The position numbers and the translations under genes were made by a program. Shown in pieces: positions 56,737-63,411 of a stretch of 64,000 nucleotides of DNA. The notes below the pieces were generated by a model. The model saw nothing but the letters and a program-made list of their open reading frames with translations, was not told the DNA's origin and ran no database searches. The stretch's first letter is position 1, and each line of letters starts with the position of its first letter. The DNA is from Reichenbachiella carrageenanivorans. GTDB taxonomy: Bacteria > Bacteroidota > Bacteroidia > Cytophagales > Cyclobacteriaceae. The stretch spans positions 4,187,501 through 4,251,500 of the forward strand of contig NZ_CP106735.1 of assembly GCF_025639805.1 (NCBI RefSeq). The letters are read 5' to 3'.

Positions 56737-58115
56737 GCGTTTGTAGGTTTTAATTTTTTATACGCTTCTCCTAGCGATTCTTCTTCACCGACATTGCCAG
56801 GAAATACTATAAATGGGATTTGAGGAAACTTGGTCTCTGATCCTAATTCCCACACGGGAATACCAGGCAATATCTGTCCGAGTACTTTGGCTCGTTTTAT
56901 ACCCAATACCTTAGTAGCTACCTCGCTCGACGTGATACCTCCCTTGGCAATCACAAAAGCGGGTGTCTCCTCTAGGCTATTGAGTATAGAGATGACACCA
57001 TTAGACACTTGGTTTACAATAGATAGGCTTGCATCTCCATCCTCTCCCGATACTAGTGCTCTACTGGTATACATCACACAATCTCTACCTTCAGACACCG
57101 CTTTGTTTAGCTTTACTGCAGCCTGGGCGACTATTTCTGATTCATTTATCAAAAGTTGATTTACATCAATTTCAATTTGTTCTAATGGGTGATTTTGTGT
57201 CAAAAAATTCAACTGTGCAGTTGTTTTAGGAACATAGGAACCTACCACGATCACTCCCCCTACCTGCCCTACACTAAAATCCTGCTCTCCGAGAAGAGCC
57301 TTTGGCCTGATACCAGCCAATGTAGACACCATACTGGCGCCAGACCTAATCATCAATTGTACCCCTTTCTGCTGTGCTCGCAAAATCCCTGCGACTGCCT
57401 TGCTAAGGTCTGCAAGTACTAAAGCATTGATGATGAGTACTTTTTTCGACTTATAATCAAATATCTTTTGAGCTAGTTCTTCTATGGTCTGCTGCCTAAT
57501 CTCTGAAATACTGAGATCAAAAATTTCTTCTGGAGCATAGAGACTCTTTTCCTCCACATATTCATAAAGATTGCTCGATGCATAGCCAAAAGTCATATCC
57601 TGAGCAAATGGTGTTTCGGATACAGGAATCAGCTGCTGCCCCTCTCTGATATAGTGTCCATTATTCACCGTCACTCTATGCCCTTCGAAAAAGACAGGCG
57701 CAAAAACCGTAAGGGCATCTGGCTGCCCAACGGCTTGTTTCACAGCCGAAGTCTCAGCTTGAAAATGCCCTCGGAGCGTACTGTCTCCTCTAGTGACTAC
57801 GAGAAATGACTTACCTAGCTCATGAGCAACGCTTTTTACGTTTTCACAAATTTGAGAAACTAAAGCAAAGGCATGAGCAGCATCCAAACTCCGAGAATTG
57901 GTGAGTATATAAAAAACCTCATGTGAAAAAGCCCATCTTAGGTCTTCTTTAGACCATTCGGTCAATATAAAAACATCGTGTACAGACTGTGTGCCTGTAG
58001 GGTCGTCGTCCAGCACCACCACTACCTGATCGCCTCTCAATGCGTCGATCTGTTCACCAGTTACTGTGCAGTCTTCGGGAGGAAAATCTATGATATGATC
58101 CAGTATTTGACCCAT
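56733..58115 (-). CDS. Four-carbon acid sugar kinase (DUF1537/Dtn-Otn family)
   Basis: 460 residues. The N-terminal domain has VVVLDDDPTGTQSVHD; the middle carries LVVTRGDSTLRGHFQAET; the C-terminal nucleotide-binding domain has FVIAKGGITSSEVATKVLG and PFIVFPGNVGEEESL. The family phosphorylates threonate, erythronate and related four-carbon sugar acids with ATP. It begins an operon with the transporter, oxidoreductase and CBM-like genes. A structured GC-rich element lies in its upstream region. The usual PdxA2-type dehydrogenase is not in the window; a tartrate-dehydrogenase-type gene lies next door instead. Confidence 0.88.
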   Translation of the reverse strand: MGQILDHIIDFPPEDCTVTGEQIDALRGDQVVVVLDDDPTGTQSVHDVFILTEWSKEDLRWAFSHEVFYILTNSRSLDAAHAFALVSQICENVKSVAHELGKSFLVVTRGDSTLRGHFQAETSAVKQAVGQPDALTVFAPVFFEGHRVTVNNGHYIREGQQLIPVSETPFAQDMTFGYASSNLYEYVEEKSLYAPEEIFDLSISEIRQQTIEELAQKIFDYKSKKVLIINALVLADLSKAVAGILRAQQKGVQLMIRSGASMVSTLAGIRPKALLGEQDFSVGQVGGVIVVGSYVPKTTAQLNFLTQNHPLEQIEIDVNQLLINESEIVAQAAVKLNKAVSEGRDCVMYTSRALVSGEDGDASLSIVNQVSNGVISILNSLEETPAFVIAKGGITSSEVATKVLGIKRAKVLGQILPGIPVWELGSETKFPQIPFIVFPGNVGEEESLGEAYKKLKPTNA

Positions 58116-58434
58116 GTTTATTTTAGTTATTCTTATTTAATCGCAGGGCGATAGCCCATTGGGTTTACTTCCCCGACCCTCGGCCCGAAGTAATTAACCG
58201 ATTAGAAAGTTAACACCTCGTGGGCTAGCCCCGAGAACCATTTATGATATAGCTGATATGAGTAGATTCTTTCTTATATAAAGAAATGAATGGCAATTTT
58301 CCAATGTAACAACCTAAATATACTTCACTAAATCAAATCGTATCTAATCGTTTATTCATTCAGAAAACCAAAAGATATTGGTATCATGCCATTCAAAACC
58401 TATTACTTACTAAGTACTCAATCTGTCTTTTATC
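58116..58434. other. 319-bp intergenic region upstream of the kinase operon
   Basis: It contains the structured element at 58146-58235, a near-palindrome TGGTATCATGCCA at 58379-58391 that resembles GntR/FCD operators, and a TTTTGAAT half-site on the minus strand nearby. No open frame or clear promoter box was found. Confidence 0.5.
58146..58235. repeat. GC-rich element with three successive hairpins
   Basis: Hairpins: GGGC-GATA-GCCC (58146-58157); TTACTTC (58165-58171) with GAAGTAA (58187-58193) enclosing CCGA-ccc-TCGG; and CTCG-t-GGGCTAGCCC-CGAG (58217-58235). It is GC-rich within an AT-rich gap, which is either a structured leader RNA of the kinase operon or a small palindromic mobile element. 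Confidence 0.5.
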
Positions 58435-59481
58435 TCAAAGGTTAGCAATCACCGCTTGAGCTATCTCATCTGTCTTGGCTGTGCCACCCAGATCCGCAGA
58501 CAACACACCCCCTGTAGTGGTGCGATCCACTGCTGCCATGATTCCGGCAGCGGCCTCGTGCTCACCCAGATGCTCCAACATCAAAACTCCCGACCAAATC
58601 TGCCCTAATGGATTGGCTATATTTTGACCTGCTATATCTGGTGCTGATCCATGTATCGGCTCAAACATAGAGGGGAAGTCTTTTTCTGGGTTGATATTGC
58701 CAGCGCCACCAAGACCCAAGCTCCCCATAATAGCTCCACCCAAATCACTCAGAATATCTCCAAATAAATTGGTAGTAAGTACCACATCAAACACCTCTGG
58801 CTTGAGTACAAATGAAGCACTCGCATTGTCTATGTACATTTGATCATGTGCCACATCAGGGTACTGAGCTGCTACTTCTTTGATTACTCTATCCCAATAA
58901 GACAAGCTATTGATCAAAGTATTTGATTTGGTCACGTGGGTTACTTTCTTTCTTCTCTTTCTTGCTAATTGAAAAGCATAATGTGCGATTCTTTCGATTC
59001 CCTTTCTAGTAAAAATACTAGTATCTACACCCATGCCATTTTCTTCGTCTGGCAGGTATTGGTTCCCAATTTGCACAAACTCACCTTCGGTATTTTCTCT
59101 TACCACCACAAAGTCAAAAGGTGTGGTGGATCTGAGTGGGCTTGTCACGCCAGGATAGACTCTTACCGGACGGTAGTTCACATATTGCTGAAAAGAAGTC
59201 CTCACCTTGAAAGTATAATCTTTGGCAGGCAAAGTATCGTCTACACCAGGCAAACCTACTGAACCAAAAAAAACTGCATCAAATGCCTTGAGCTTCTCCA
59301 GCCCATCTTCAGGCATAAACTTGCCATGCTTTAAATAATAACCAGCACCATAGCTGAAATTTTCTGTATCAAGCGAATACCCATATTTTTTGCCTGCGGC
59401 CAACAATACCTCAAGCCCAGCAGGAACGATTTCATGCCCAATTCCATCTCCTGGTATCACGGCGATTTTATAATTTGTCAT
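58435..59481 (-). CDS. Tartrate/isopropylmalate-type beta-decarboxylating dehydrogenase
   Basis: 348 residues of the isocitrate/isopropylmalate dehydrogenase superfamily: KIAVIPGDGIGHEIVPAG at the start, VVRENTEGEF, the metal/substrate region VLTTNLFGDILSDLGG, and EPIHGSAPDIAGQNIANP. It resembles tartrate/D-malate dehydrogenases (TtuC/DmlA) more than LeuB. It oxidises a 2-hydroxy acid with NAD and may decarboxylate it. Next to the DUF1537 kinase it could take the place of PdxA2 and act on a phosphorylated four-carbon acid, which is inference. Its start overlaps the GntR gene upstream by 14 bp. Confidence 0.85.
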   Translation of the reverse strand: MTNYKIAVIPGDGIGHEIVPAGLEVLLAAGKKYGYSLDTENFSYGAGYYLKHGKFMPEDGLEKLKAFDAVFFGSVGLPGVDDTLPAKDYTFKVRTSFQQYVNYRPVRVYPGVTSPLRSTTPFDFVVVRENTEGEFVQIGNQYLPDEENGMGVDTSIFTRKGIERIAHYAFQLARKRRKKVTHVTKSNTLINSLSYWDRVIKEVAAQYPDVAHDQMYIDNASASFVLKPEVFDVVLTTNLFGDILSDLGGAIMGSLGLGGAGNINPEKDFPSMFEPIHGSAPDIAGQNIANPLGQIWSGVLMLEHLGEHEAAAGIMAAVDRTTTGGVLSADLGGTAKTDEIAQAVIANL

Positions 59482-60124
59482 TTTTACTTTTTTGTTTTTC
59501 CAATAAAATATTCTTTGATAATGCTATATGATTACGAATCTCATGAACCGCCCTTGCTACATCCCGACTTGAGATCGCAGCCAATATTTTCATATGCTCC
59601 GCAAGCGTGTCCTTCGGCTCTCTTATCAATCCAAACTGATAGACTCGCTTATGTACATCACCTACGCCAGACATTCTTTTTAAAACTGGGTTTTTTGATA
59701 ATTCTATTATCAAGTCATGAAACCTCTCATCAGCCTTGCGGTACTTATCTGCATCAATATGAGCTATGCCTTCGAAGGGGGCAAATACCTGTAATAGCTC
59801 CGCCAACTCCTCATCACTAGATCGCTCAATGATCAGCTTCACGGCCAAGCATTCTACTGCTTCTCTACAGTCATATACATCAATCATTTCTTTGACAGAA
59901 ATCTCTCGCACATACATCCCTCTACGCGGAATACTCTCGACCAGCATTTCATGCTCCAAGTGCTGCAATGCCTTGAGTAGAGGCGTCCTACTCACCCCTA
60001 GCTGCACAGCCAATTGCTCTTGAATAAGCTTCTGACCAGGGAGCAACCTCCCTTCCTGTATCATCGACTTGAGCTCTTGATAAACTGGCTTGCTCAGATC
60101 ACTATGTTGAATGATTTTTTGCAT
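59468..60124 (-). CDS. GntR-family (FCD) transcriptional regulator, first copy
   Basis: 218 residues from the ATG at 60124; the TTG at 60142 lies upstream of the predicted transcription start and within the -7 box. The winged HTH (KLIQEQLAVQLGVSRTPLLK, VESIPRRGMYV) precedes an FCD ligand domain (ADERFHDLIIELSKNP, LAEHMKILAAISSRD). FCD regulators respond to uronates and other organic acids. The HTH is almost identical to that of the regulator at 62599-63228. It is co-transcribed with the dehydrogenase and probably represses its own promoter through the palindrome at 60131-60144. Confidence 0.88.
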   Translation of the reverse strand: MQKIIQHSDLSKPVYQELKSMIQEGRLLPGQKLIQEQLAVQLGVSRTPLLKALQHLEHEMLVESIPRRGMYVREISVKEMIDVYDCREAVECLAVKLIIERSSDEELAELLQVFAPFEGIAHIDADKYRKADERFHDLIIELSKNPVLKRMSGVGDVHKRVYQFGLIREPKDTLAEHMKILAAISSRDVARAVHEIRNHIALSKNILLEKQKSKNDKL

Positions 60125-60130
60125 ATTGTA

Positions 60131-60169
60131 TTTTGTATTCAAAAATAAACATTTTAATTAGATTTACAA
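60131..60169 (-). promoter_or_regulatory. Promoter and GntR operator of the gntR1-dehydrogenase operon
   Basis: On the minus strand TTG (60169-60167), a 19-nt spacer and TATTTTTG (60147-60140). The palindrome TTTTGAATACAAAA (60144-60131) overlaps the -7 box. The same motif, as TTTTGAATTCAAAA, lies at 62523-62536. Confidence 0.55.
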
Positions 60170-60304
60170 TAGCACTGAAAATAATGTCAGGATTTGCTAA
60201 TACAAATCACATATAAAAGATTGATTATCAGTGAAATGCACAATATTCACTAACAAATGAAAACTATCTATCATCAATTGAATTTTCACCACTACAAACA
60301 AATC

Positions 60305-60802
60305 ATGAAAAAAAACATACTACTTATCTTTCTGTTCATTTATCAAATCTCATTTTCCCAGCAGTTGCCTCCGCTAGTTTTATCAGCCTTGGAGGACTTC
60401 AGTCCATCTACTGACAGGGGGTATATACCTTATTACAAGGATGTCAAAAGAAATGCACTCGCGATTAATGCGGCAACGTACAAAAATCAATTTTCACTGG
60501 CTGAATATACCTATGAAGGGACTGCTGATGTATATCTCGCCTCTATCCAGACGATAGCCGAAGACGATGGTGAATCAACTTACAAGTTGTATAAAAATGG
60601 GAAACTCCTAGCCACTGTACAAAACCCAACGACTGATAAAAAGTTTGAAACTAAGGAATTGGTCTATGGAAAAATAAAATTGAAACCAGGTGACAACATT
60701 TCCATCGCGTTCGATTCACATACCAATGGTAAAATACCAGAAGGGGATATCACAGCTTATTCCAGAGGAAGATGGGTCGCTTTGATTTTAAGTTATAAAT
60801 AA
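60305..60802 (+). CDS. Small secreted protein of unknown function
   Basis: 165 residues from the ATG at 60305, which gives a proper signal peptide (KKNILLIFLFIYQISFSQ); an ATG at 60257 adds 16 residues. The mature part is beta-rich, with ADVYLASIQTIAEDDGESTY and KLKPGDNISIAFDSHTNGKIPEG. This resembles carbohydrate-binding sandwich modules that end large agarases and similar enzymes. It is the only plus-strand gene in this part, divergent from gntR1 and ending at a shared terminator. Confidence 0.65.
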   Translation: MKKNILLIFLFIYQISFSQQLPPLVLSALEDFSPSTDRGYIPYYKDVKRNALAINAATYKNQFSLAEYTYEGTADVYLASIQTIAEDDGESTYKLYKNGKLLATVQNPTTDKKFETKELVYGKIKLKPGDNISIAFDSHTNGKIPEGDITAYSRGRWVALILSYK

Positions 60803-60842
60803 AACATTGCTCACAACGGTTTGTTGATATAATCACAATATG

Positions 60843-60890
60843 AAAAGTCTAGTGCCTTGGAGACAATACGCTAGGCACTAGACTTTTTTT
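60843..60890. terminator. Bidirectional terminator between the small secreted protein and the aldolase gene
   Basis: AAAAGTCTAGTGCCT (60843-60857) pairs perfectly with AGGCACTAGACTTTT (60873-60887) across a 15-nt loop, with a T-run to 60890 on the plus strand. Confidence 0.85.
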
Positions 60891-61734
60891 ATGCTTTGCC
60901 ATCTGACTGAAATAAAACAATCTTTTGCTTAATCACTTCAGTCATTCTCTCTACCACAAGCTGGATGATAGGCATCACATCGGGCTTCATGCTATTGGTT
61001 ATGACTTCGCGTACGGCATCCATATAGGCCGTCCGAATTTCTGTATTCACATTAAATTTACAAACGCCCAAGGCAATAGATTCTCGTACCATATCGGCAG
61101 GCACTCCAGAAGCTCCGTGCAAAACCAAAGGCACGTCTACATTTTTTCTAATCGCTTTTAGTCTTTCAAAATCCAAATTGGGCTCATTGGCATATTTGCC
61201 ATGCACATTGCCAATACATACAGCCAAACTACTTACACCCGTTTTAAGCACATATTCTGCAGCCAAATCAGGATTAGTCATTTTAGCTTCATAAACTTCT
61301 ACAGACAAGCCATCTTCCTCCCCTGCTAATTTTCCAAACTCTCCTTCTACGATCGCTCCAAACTGTCGAGCTTTATCTACTATCGATTTAGTAAACTTTA
61401 AATTGTCTTCGAATGACAAATCCGAACCATCAGCCATGATCGAATTCATCCCTTTTTGTAATGCCACATCTATAGCGGCTACACTCTGGCTATGATCTAA
61501 ATGTATAGAAACAGGCACCTCAGCTGCTTTGGCTGCCTCGATACAGGCTGGGACAATTCGCCCCTGGTTCCACTCAATAGTGATCGGATGCAACTGAACC
61601 ATCACAGGACTATTAAGTACTTCGGCTGCTTGAATGACTGCTGTCAGTCCCTCCATATTATAAATATTAAAAGCACCCAAGGCATATCCTCCGTTTTGAG
61701 CCGATTTCAGTAATTCTAATGTATTAGCTAACAT
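60889..61734 (-). CDS. Class II fructose-bisphosphate/tagatose-bisphosphate-type aldolase
   Basis: 281 residues of the zinc-dependent class II aldolase family (GatY/KbaY branch): ALGAFNIYNMEGLTAVI, the catalytic Asp and first zinc His in SIHLDHSQ, IVEGEFGKLAGEEDG, CIGNVHGKY with the second zinc His, and VLHGASGVP with the third. It makes or cleaves ketose phosphates with dihydroxyacetone phosphate. In this context it could act on a phosphorylated keto-acid derived from the sugar acid; the substrate is unproven. It follows the cyclase gene by 42 bp on the same strand. Confidence 0.87.
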   Translation of the reverse strand: MLANTLELLKSAQNGGYALGAFNIYNMEGLTAVIQAAEVLNSPVMVQLHPITIEWNQGRIVPACIEAAKAAEVPVSIHLDHSQSVAAIDVALQKGMNSIMADGSDLSFEDNLKFTKSIVDKARQFGAIVEGEFGKLAGEEDGLSVEVYEAKMTNPDLAAEYVLKTGVSSLAVCIGNVHGKYANEPNLDFERLKAIRKNVDVPLVLHGASGVPADMVRESIALGVCKFNVNTEIRTAYMDAVREVITNSMKPDVMPIIQLVVERMTEVIKQKIVLFQSDGKA

Positions 61735-61776
61735 GTCTTATTTATGAAAATTTCTAACTTTTAATTAAACACCCGC

Positions 61777-62430
61777 TTATGCTTTTTCTTCCAAGGCAAT
61801 CACTCTAGCAGGGGCACCATCTCCATGGCCTATTTTAAGAGGCAATGCGATCAGATAGACTACTGGGGCTATGATTTTGTCCAAACCAGCGACTCCTTCA
61901 ATGATCGTAATACCACCACCTAACAATAGCTGATGGATTTCCGTTACCTCTGCAAGGTTACCCACATCTGCCACAGACAACGGCTCTACTCCTATCATTT
62001 TGATTTGCTTCTCCACACACCACTCCGACAGTTCTTTACTCAGCCTTGGTAGCTCTGTTTTATAATTGGCTTGTTCATAATTACTAGACCAATTCGTCCG
62101 AAAAAGTAAACTATCCCCAATTTCAACACTGACCACCTGTTTCTCCACATCTTCCAGATGAATCAATTGGCTAGGCTTCGTAACTGGCACATCTAGTACC
62201 CACGCTCTACCCATCAGCTGATCTGGTCTTATTTGATCAATCGTGATCTCATTCACCTCAAAATGAAATGGAGCATCCATGTGTGTACCTGCATGCGAGT
62301 AGATGGTCAATGTTTTGGCGTTCCATCCTTCTACCGACATGGTACAAGCTGATTTCTCTGAGAAACCAGCAATTTTATCACTCAGTGTATGCGTGAGATC
62401 ATGTACGATATATTTTGAAAGATCCAACAT
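61777..62430 (-). CDS. Cyclase-family metal-dependent hydrolase (kynurenine formamidase-like)
   Basis: 217 residues with the cyclase-family signature HAGTHMDAPFHF and LLFRTNWS ... VEPLSVAD. The fold is shared by kynurenine formamidases, isatin hydrolases and uncharacterised enzymes; a manganese or zinc ion is held by the HxxTHxDxPxH motif. A tryptophan role is unlikely here, since it is co-transcribed with a class II aldolase and lies next to sugar-acid genes. It may open a lactone or a similar bond in that pathway, which is inference. Confidence 0.82.
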   Translation of the reverse strand: MLDLSKYIVHDLTHTLSDKIAGFSEKSACTMSVEGWNAKTLTIYSHAGTHMDAPFHFEVNEITIDQIRPDQLMGRAWVLDVPVTKPSQLIHLEDVEKQVVSVEIGDSLLFRTNWSSNYEQANYKTELPRLSKELSEWCVEKQIKMIGVEPLSVADVGNLAEVTEIHQLLLGGGITIIEGVAGLDKIIAPVVYLIALPLKIGHGDGAPARVIALEEKA

Positions 62431-62504
62431 TTAATTACTCACTCTTTTTAGATTCGACACTTGATTTGATGAAAACTCATTGATGACTATGATAGAGACT
62501 TGAG

Positions 62505-62534
62505 CAAATCTATATTTTTGTTTTTTGAATTCAA
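62505..62534 (-). promoter_or_regulatory. Promoter of the cyclase-aldolase operon
   Basis: On the minus strand TTG (62534-62532), a 19-nt spacer and TAGATTTG (62512-62505), an exact match to the Bacteroidetes -33/-7 pattern. The GntR palindrome at 62523-62536 covers the -33 element. Confidence 0.55.
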
Positions 62535-62559
62535 AATTCAATTTTAGAAATTGAATTTT
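62523..62559. promoter_or_regulatory. Two overlapping palindromes: putative GntR operators in the divergent promoter region
   Basis: The perfect 14-bp palindrome TTTTGAATTCAAAA (62523-62536) is joined to a 12-bp inverted repeat, AAAATTCAATTT (62533-62544) / AAATTGAATTTT (62548-62559). The 14-mer differs in one base from that in front of gntR1. It lies between the cyclase and gntR2 genes and can control both. Confidence 0.55.
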
Positions 62560-62598
62560 TCATATCTTGCACAAAATATTATTTAGCCTATCAAACTG

Positions 62599-63228
62599 GT
62601 GGAACATTTAGAATTAGTAGATCGAGTATATACTGCAGTCAAACAAATGATATTTGACCAAGAACTTCAACAAGGTCAGAAAATCATTCAAGAAAAATTA
62701 GCTGCAGAATTGGGCGTGAGTAGAAGCCCATTGCTCAAAGCCCTACAACGCCTAGAGTCTGAAATGCTTGTAGAGAGTATTCCACGACGAGGTATGTATG
62801 TAAAATCTGTAGACCTAGACGAAGTCAAAGATGTGTTTGAATGCAGAGCTGTACTCGAAGGGCTTTCGGCCAGACTCACCGCTCGCCACATTACCGACGA
62901 TCAGATTCAAATACTGAAAGCATGCTTTTCCAATTTCGTAGGCAAAAAAAACATAAACATTGAAGCATACGCCTCAGCTGATCGCGAGTTTCATGCCTAT
63001 ATTCTTGAATGGAGTGGAAATAAAGCAATAGCACATTTAGAAATGTTGAGTAACATTCATCTGAAAGCATTTCAGGCTGGATTACTTAGGCAGCCTGAGG
63101 AGACATTACCCGAGCACTTGAGCATCATAGCAGCTCTGGAGAGTAAAGATGAAGTAAAAGCAGAGCTTCAAATGCGCCAACACATCGAACAATCCTTATT
63201 AGCATTTAATGCAAAAGCAGACAACTAA
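62599..63228 (+). CDS. GntR-family (FCD) transcriptional regulator, second copy
   Basis: 209 residues from a GTG start. The winged HTH (KIIQEKLAAELGVSRSPLLK, VESIPRRGMYV) is followed by an FCD domain (SADREFHAYILEWSGNK, LPEHLSIIAALESKDE). It is a paralogue of the protein encoded at 59468-60124, with a near-identical DNA-reading region, so the two may share operators or form cross-regulation. It is divergent from the cyclase-aldolase operon and upstream of the SDR gene. Confidence 0.9.
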   Translation: MEHLELVDRVYTAVKQMIFDQELQQGQKIIQEKLAAELGVSRSPLLKALQRLESEMLVESIPRRGMYVKSVDLDEVKDVFECRAVLEGLSARLTARHITDDQIQILKACFSNFVGKKNINIEAYASADREFHAYILEWSGNKAIAHLEMLSNIHLKAFQAGLLRQPEETLPEHLSIIAALESKDEVKAELQMRQHIEQSLLAFNAKADN

Positions 63229-63236
63229 TGCTCAAC

Positions 63237-63257
63237 ATTTGAATATTCCATTCAAAT
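63237..63257. promoter_or_regulatory. Inverted repeat after gntR2
   Basis: ATTTGAAT (63237-63244) and ATTCAAAT (63250-63257), separated by 5 nt. The half-site TTTGAAT is that of the GntR palindromes; it may be a further operator rather than a terminator, since no T-run follows. Confidence 0.35.
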
Positions 63258-63309
63258 TAACAAATTGAAAAAATAAGACCATCCTCGACTATATCTGAAT
63301 TCATTATGC

Positions 63310-63317
63310 TACATTTG
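63310..63317 (+). promoter_or_regulatory. Putative -7 box for the SDR gene
   Basis: TACATTTG matches TAnnTTTG exactly. It lies 94 bp before the SDR start, just ahead of the LacI-like box at 63325. No -33 TTG was found at the expected distance. Confidence 0.4.
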
Positions 63318-63324
63318 CCACAGA

Positions 63325-63342
63325 TGCGGTAACGAACACGCA
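63325..63342. promoter_or_regulatory. Putative LacI operator 1 upstream of the SDR gene
   Basis: TGCGGTAACGAACACGCA has a central CG. The right half CGAACACGCA matches the box upstream of lacI (CGTACACGCA) at nine of ten bases. It begins 8 nt after the -7 box, so a bound repressor would block transcription initiation. Confidence 0.45.
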
Positions 63343-63382
63343 TCAACATCCTTCTTCCATAAAGGATTTTTTTAGAAAGAAT

Positions 63383-63400
63383 TGCGTTAACGTACACACA
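63383..63400. promoter_or_regulatory. Putative LacI operator 2 upstream of the SDR gene
   Basis: TGCGTTAACGTACACACA matches operator 1 at 13 of the first 15 bases, 58 bp downstream. It lies 12 bp before the SDR start codon. Confidence 0.45.
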
Positions 63401-63411
63401 AACTAACACTC

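Noticed and set aside
58141..58240. Known riboswitch or tRNA-like structure
   Set aside because: The three hairpins do not fit the consensus of any riboswitch class or a cloverleaf that I know.
24340..63228. Integrated mobile element carrying the polysaccharide locus
   Set aside because: No integrase, transposase, tRNA end or flanking direct repeats were found within the window.
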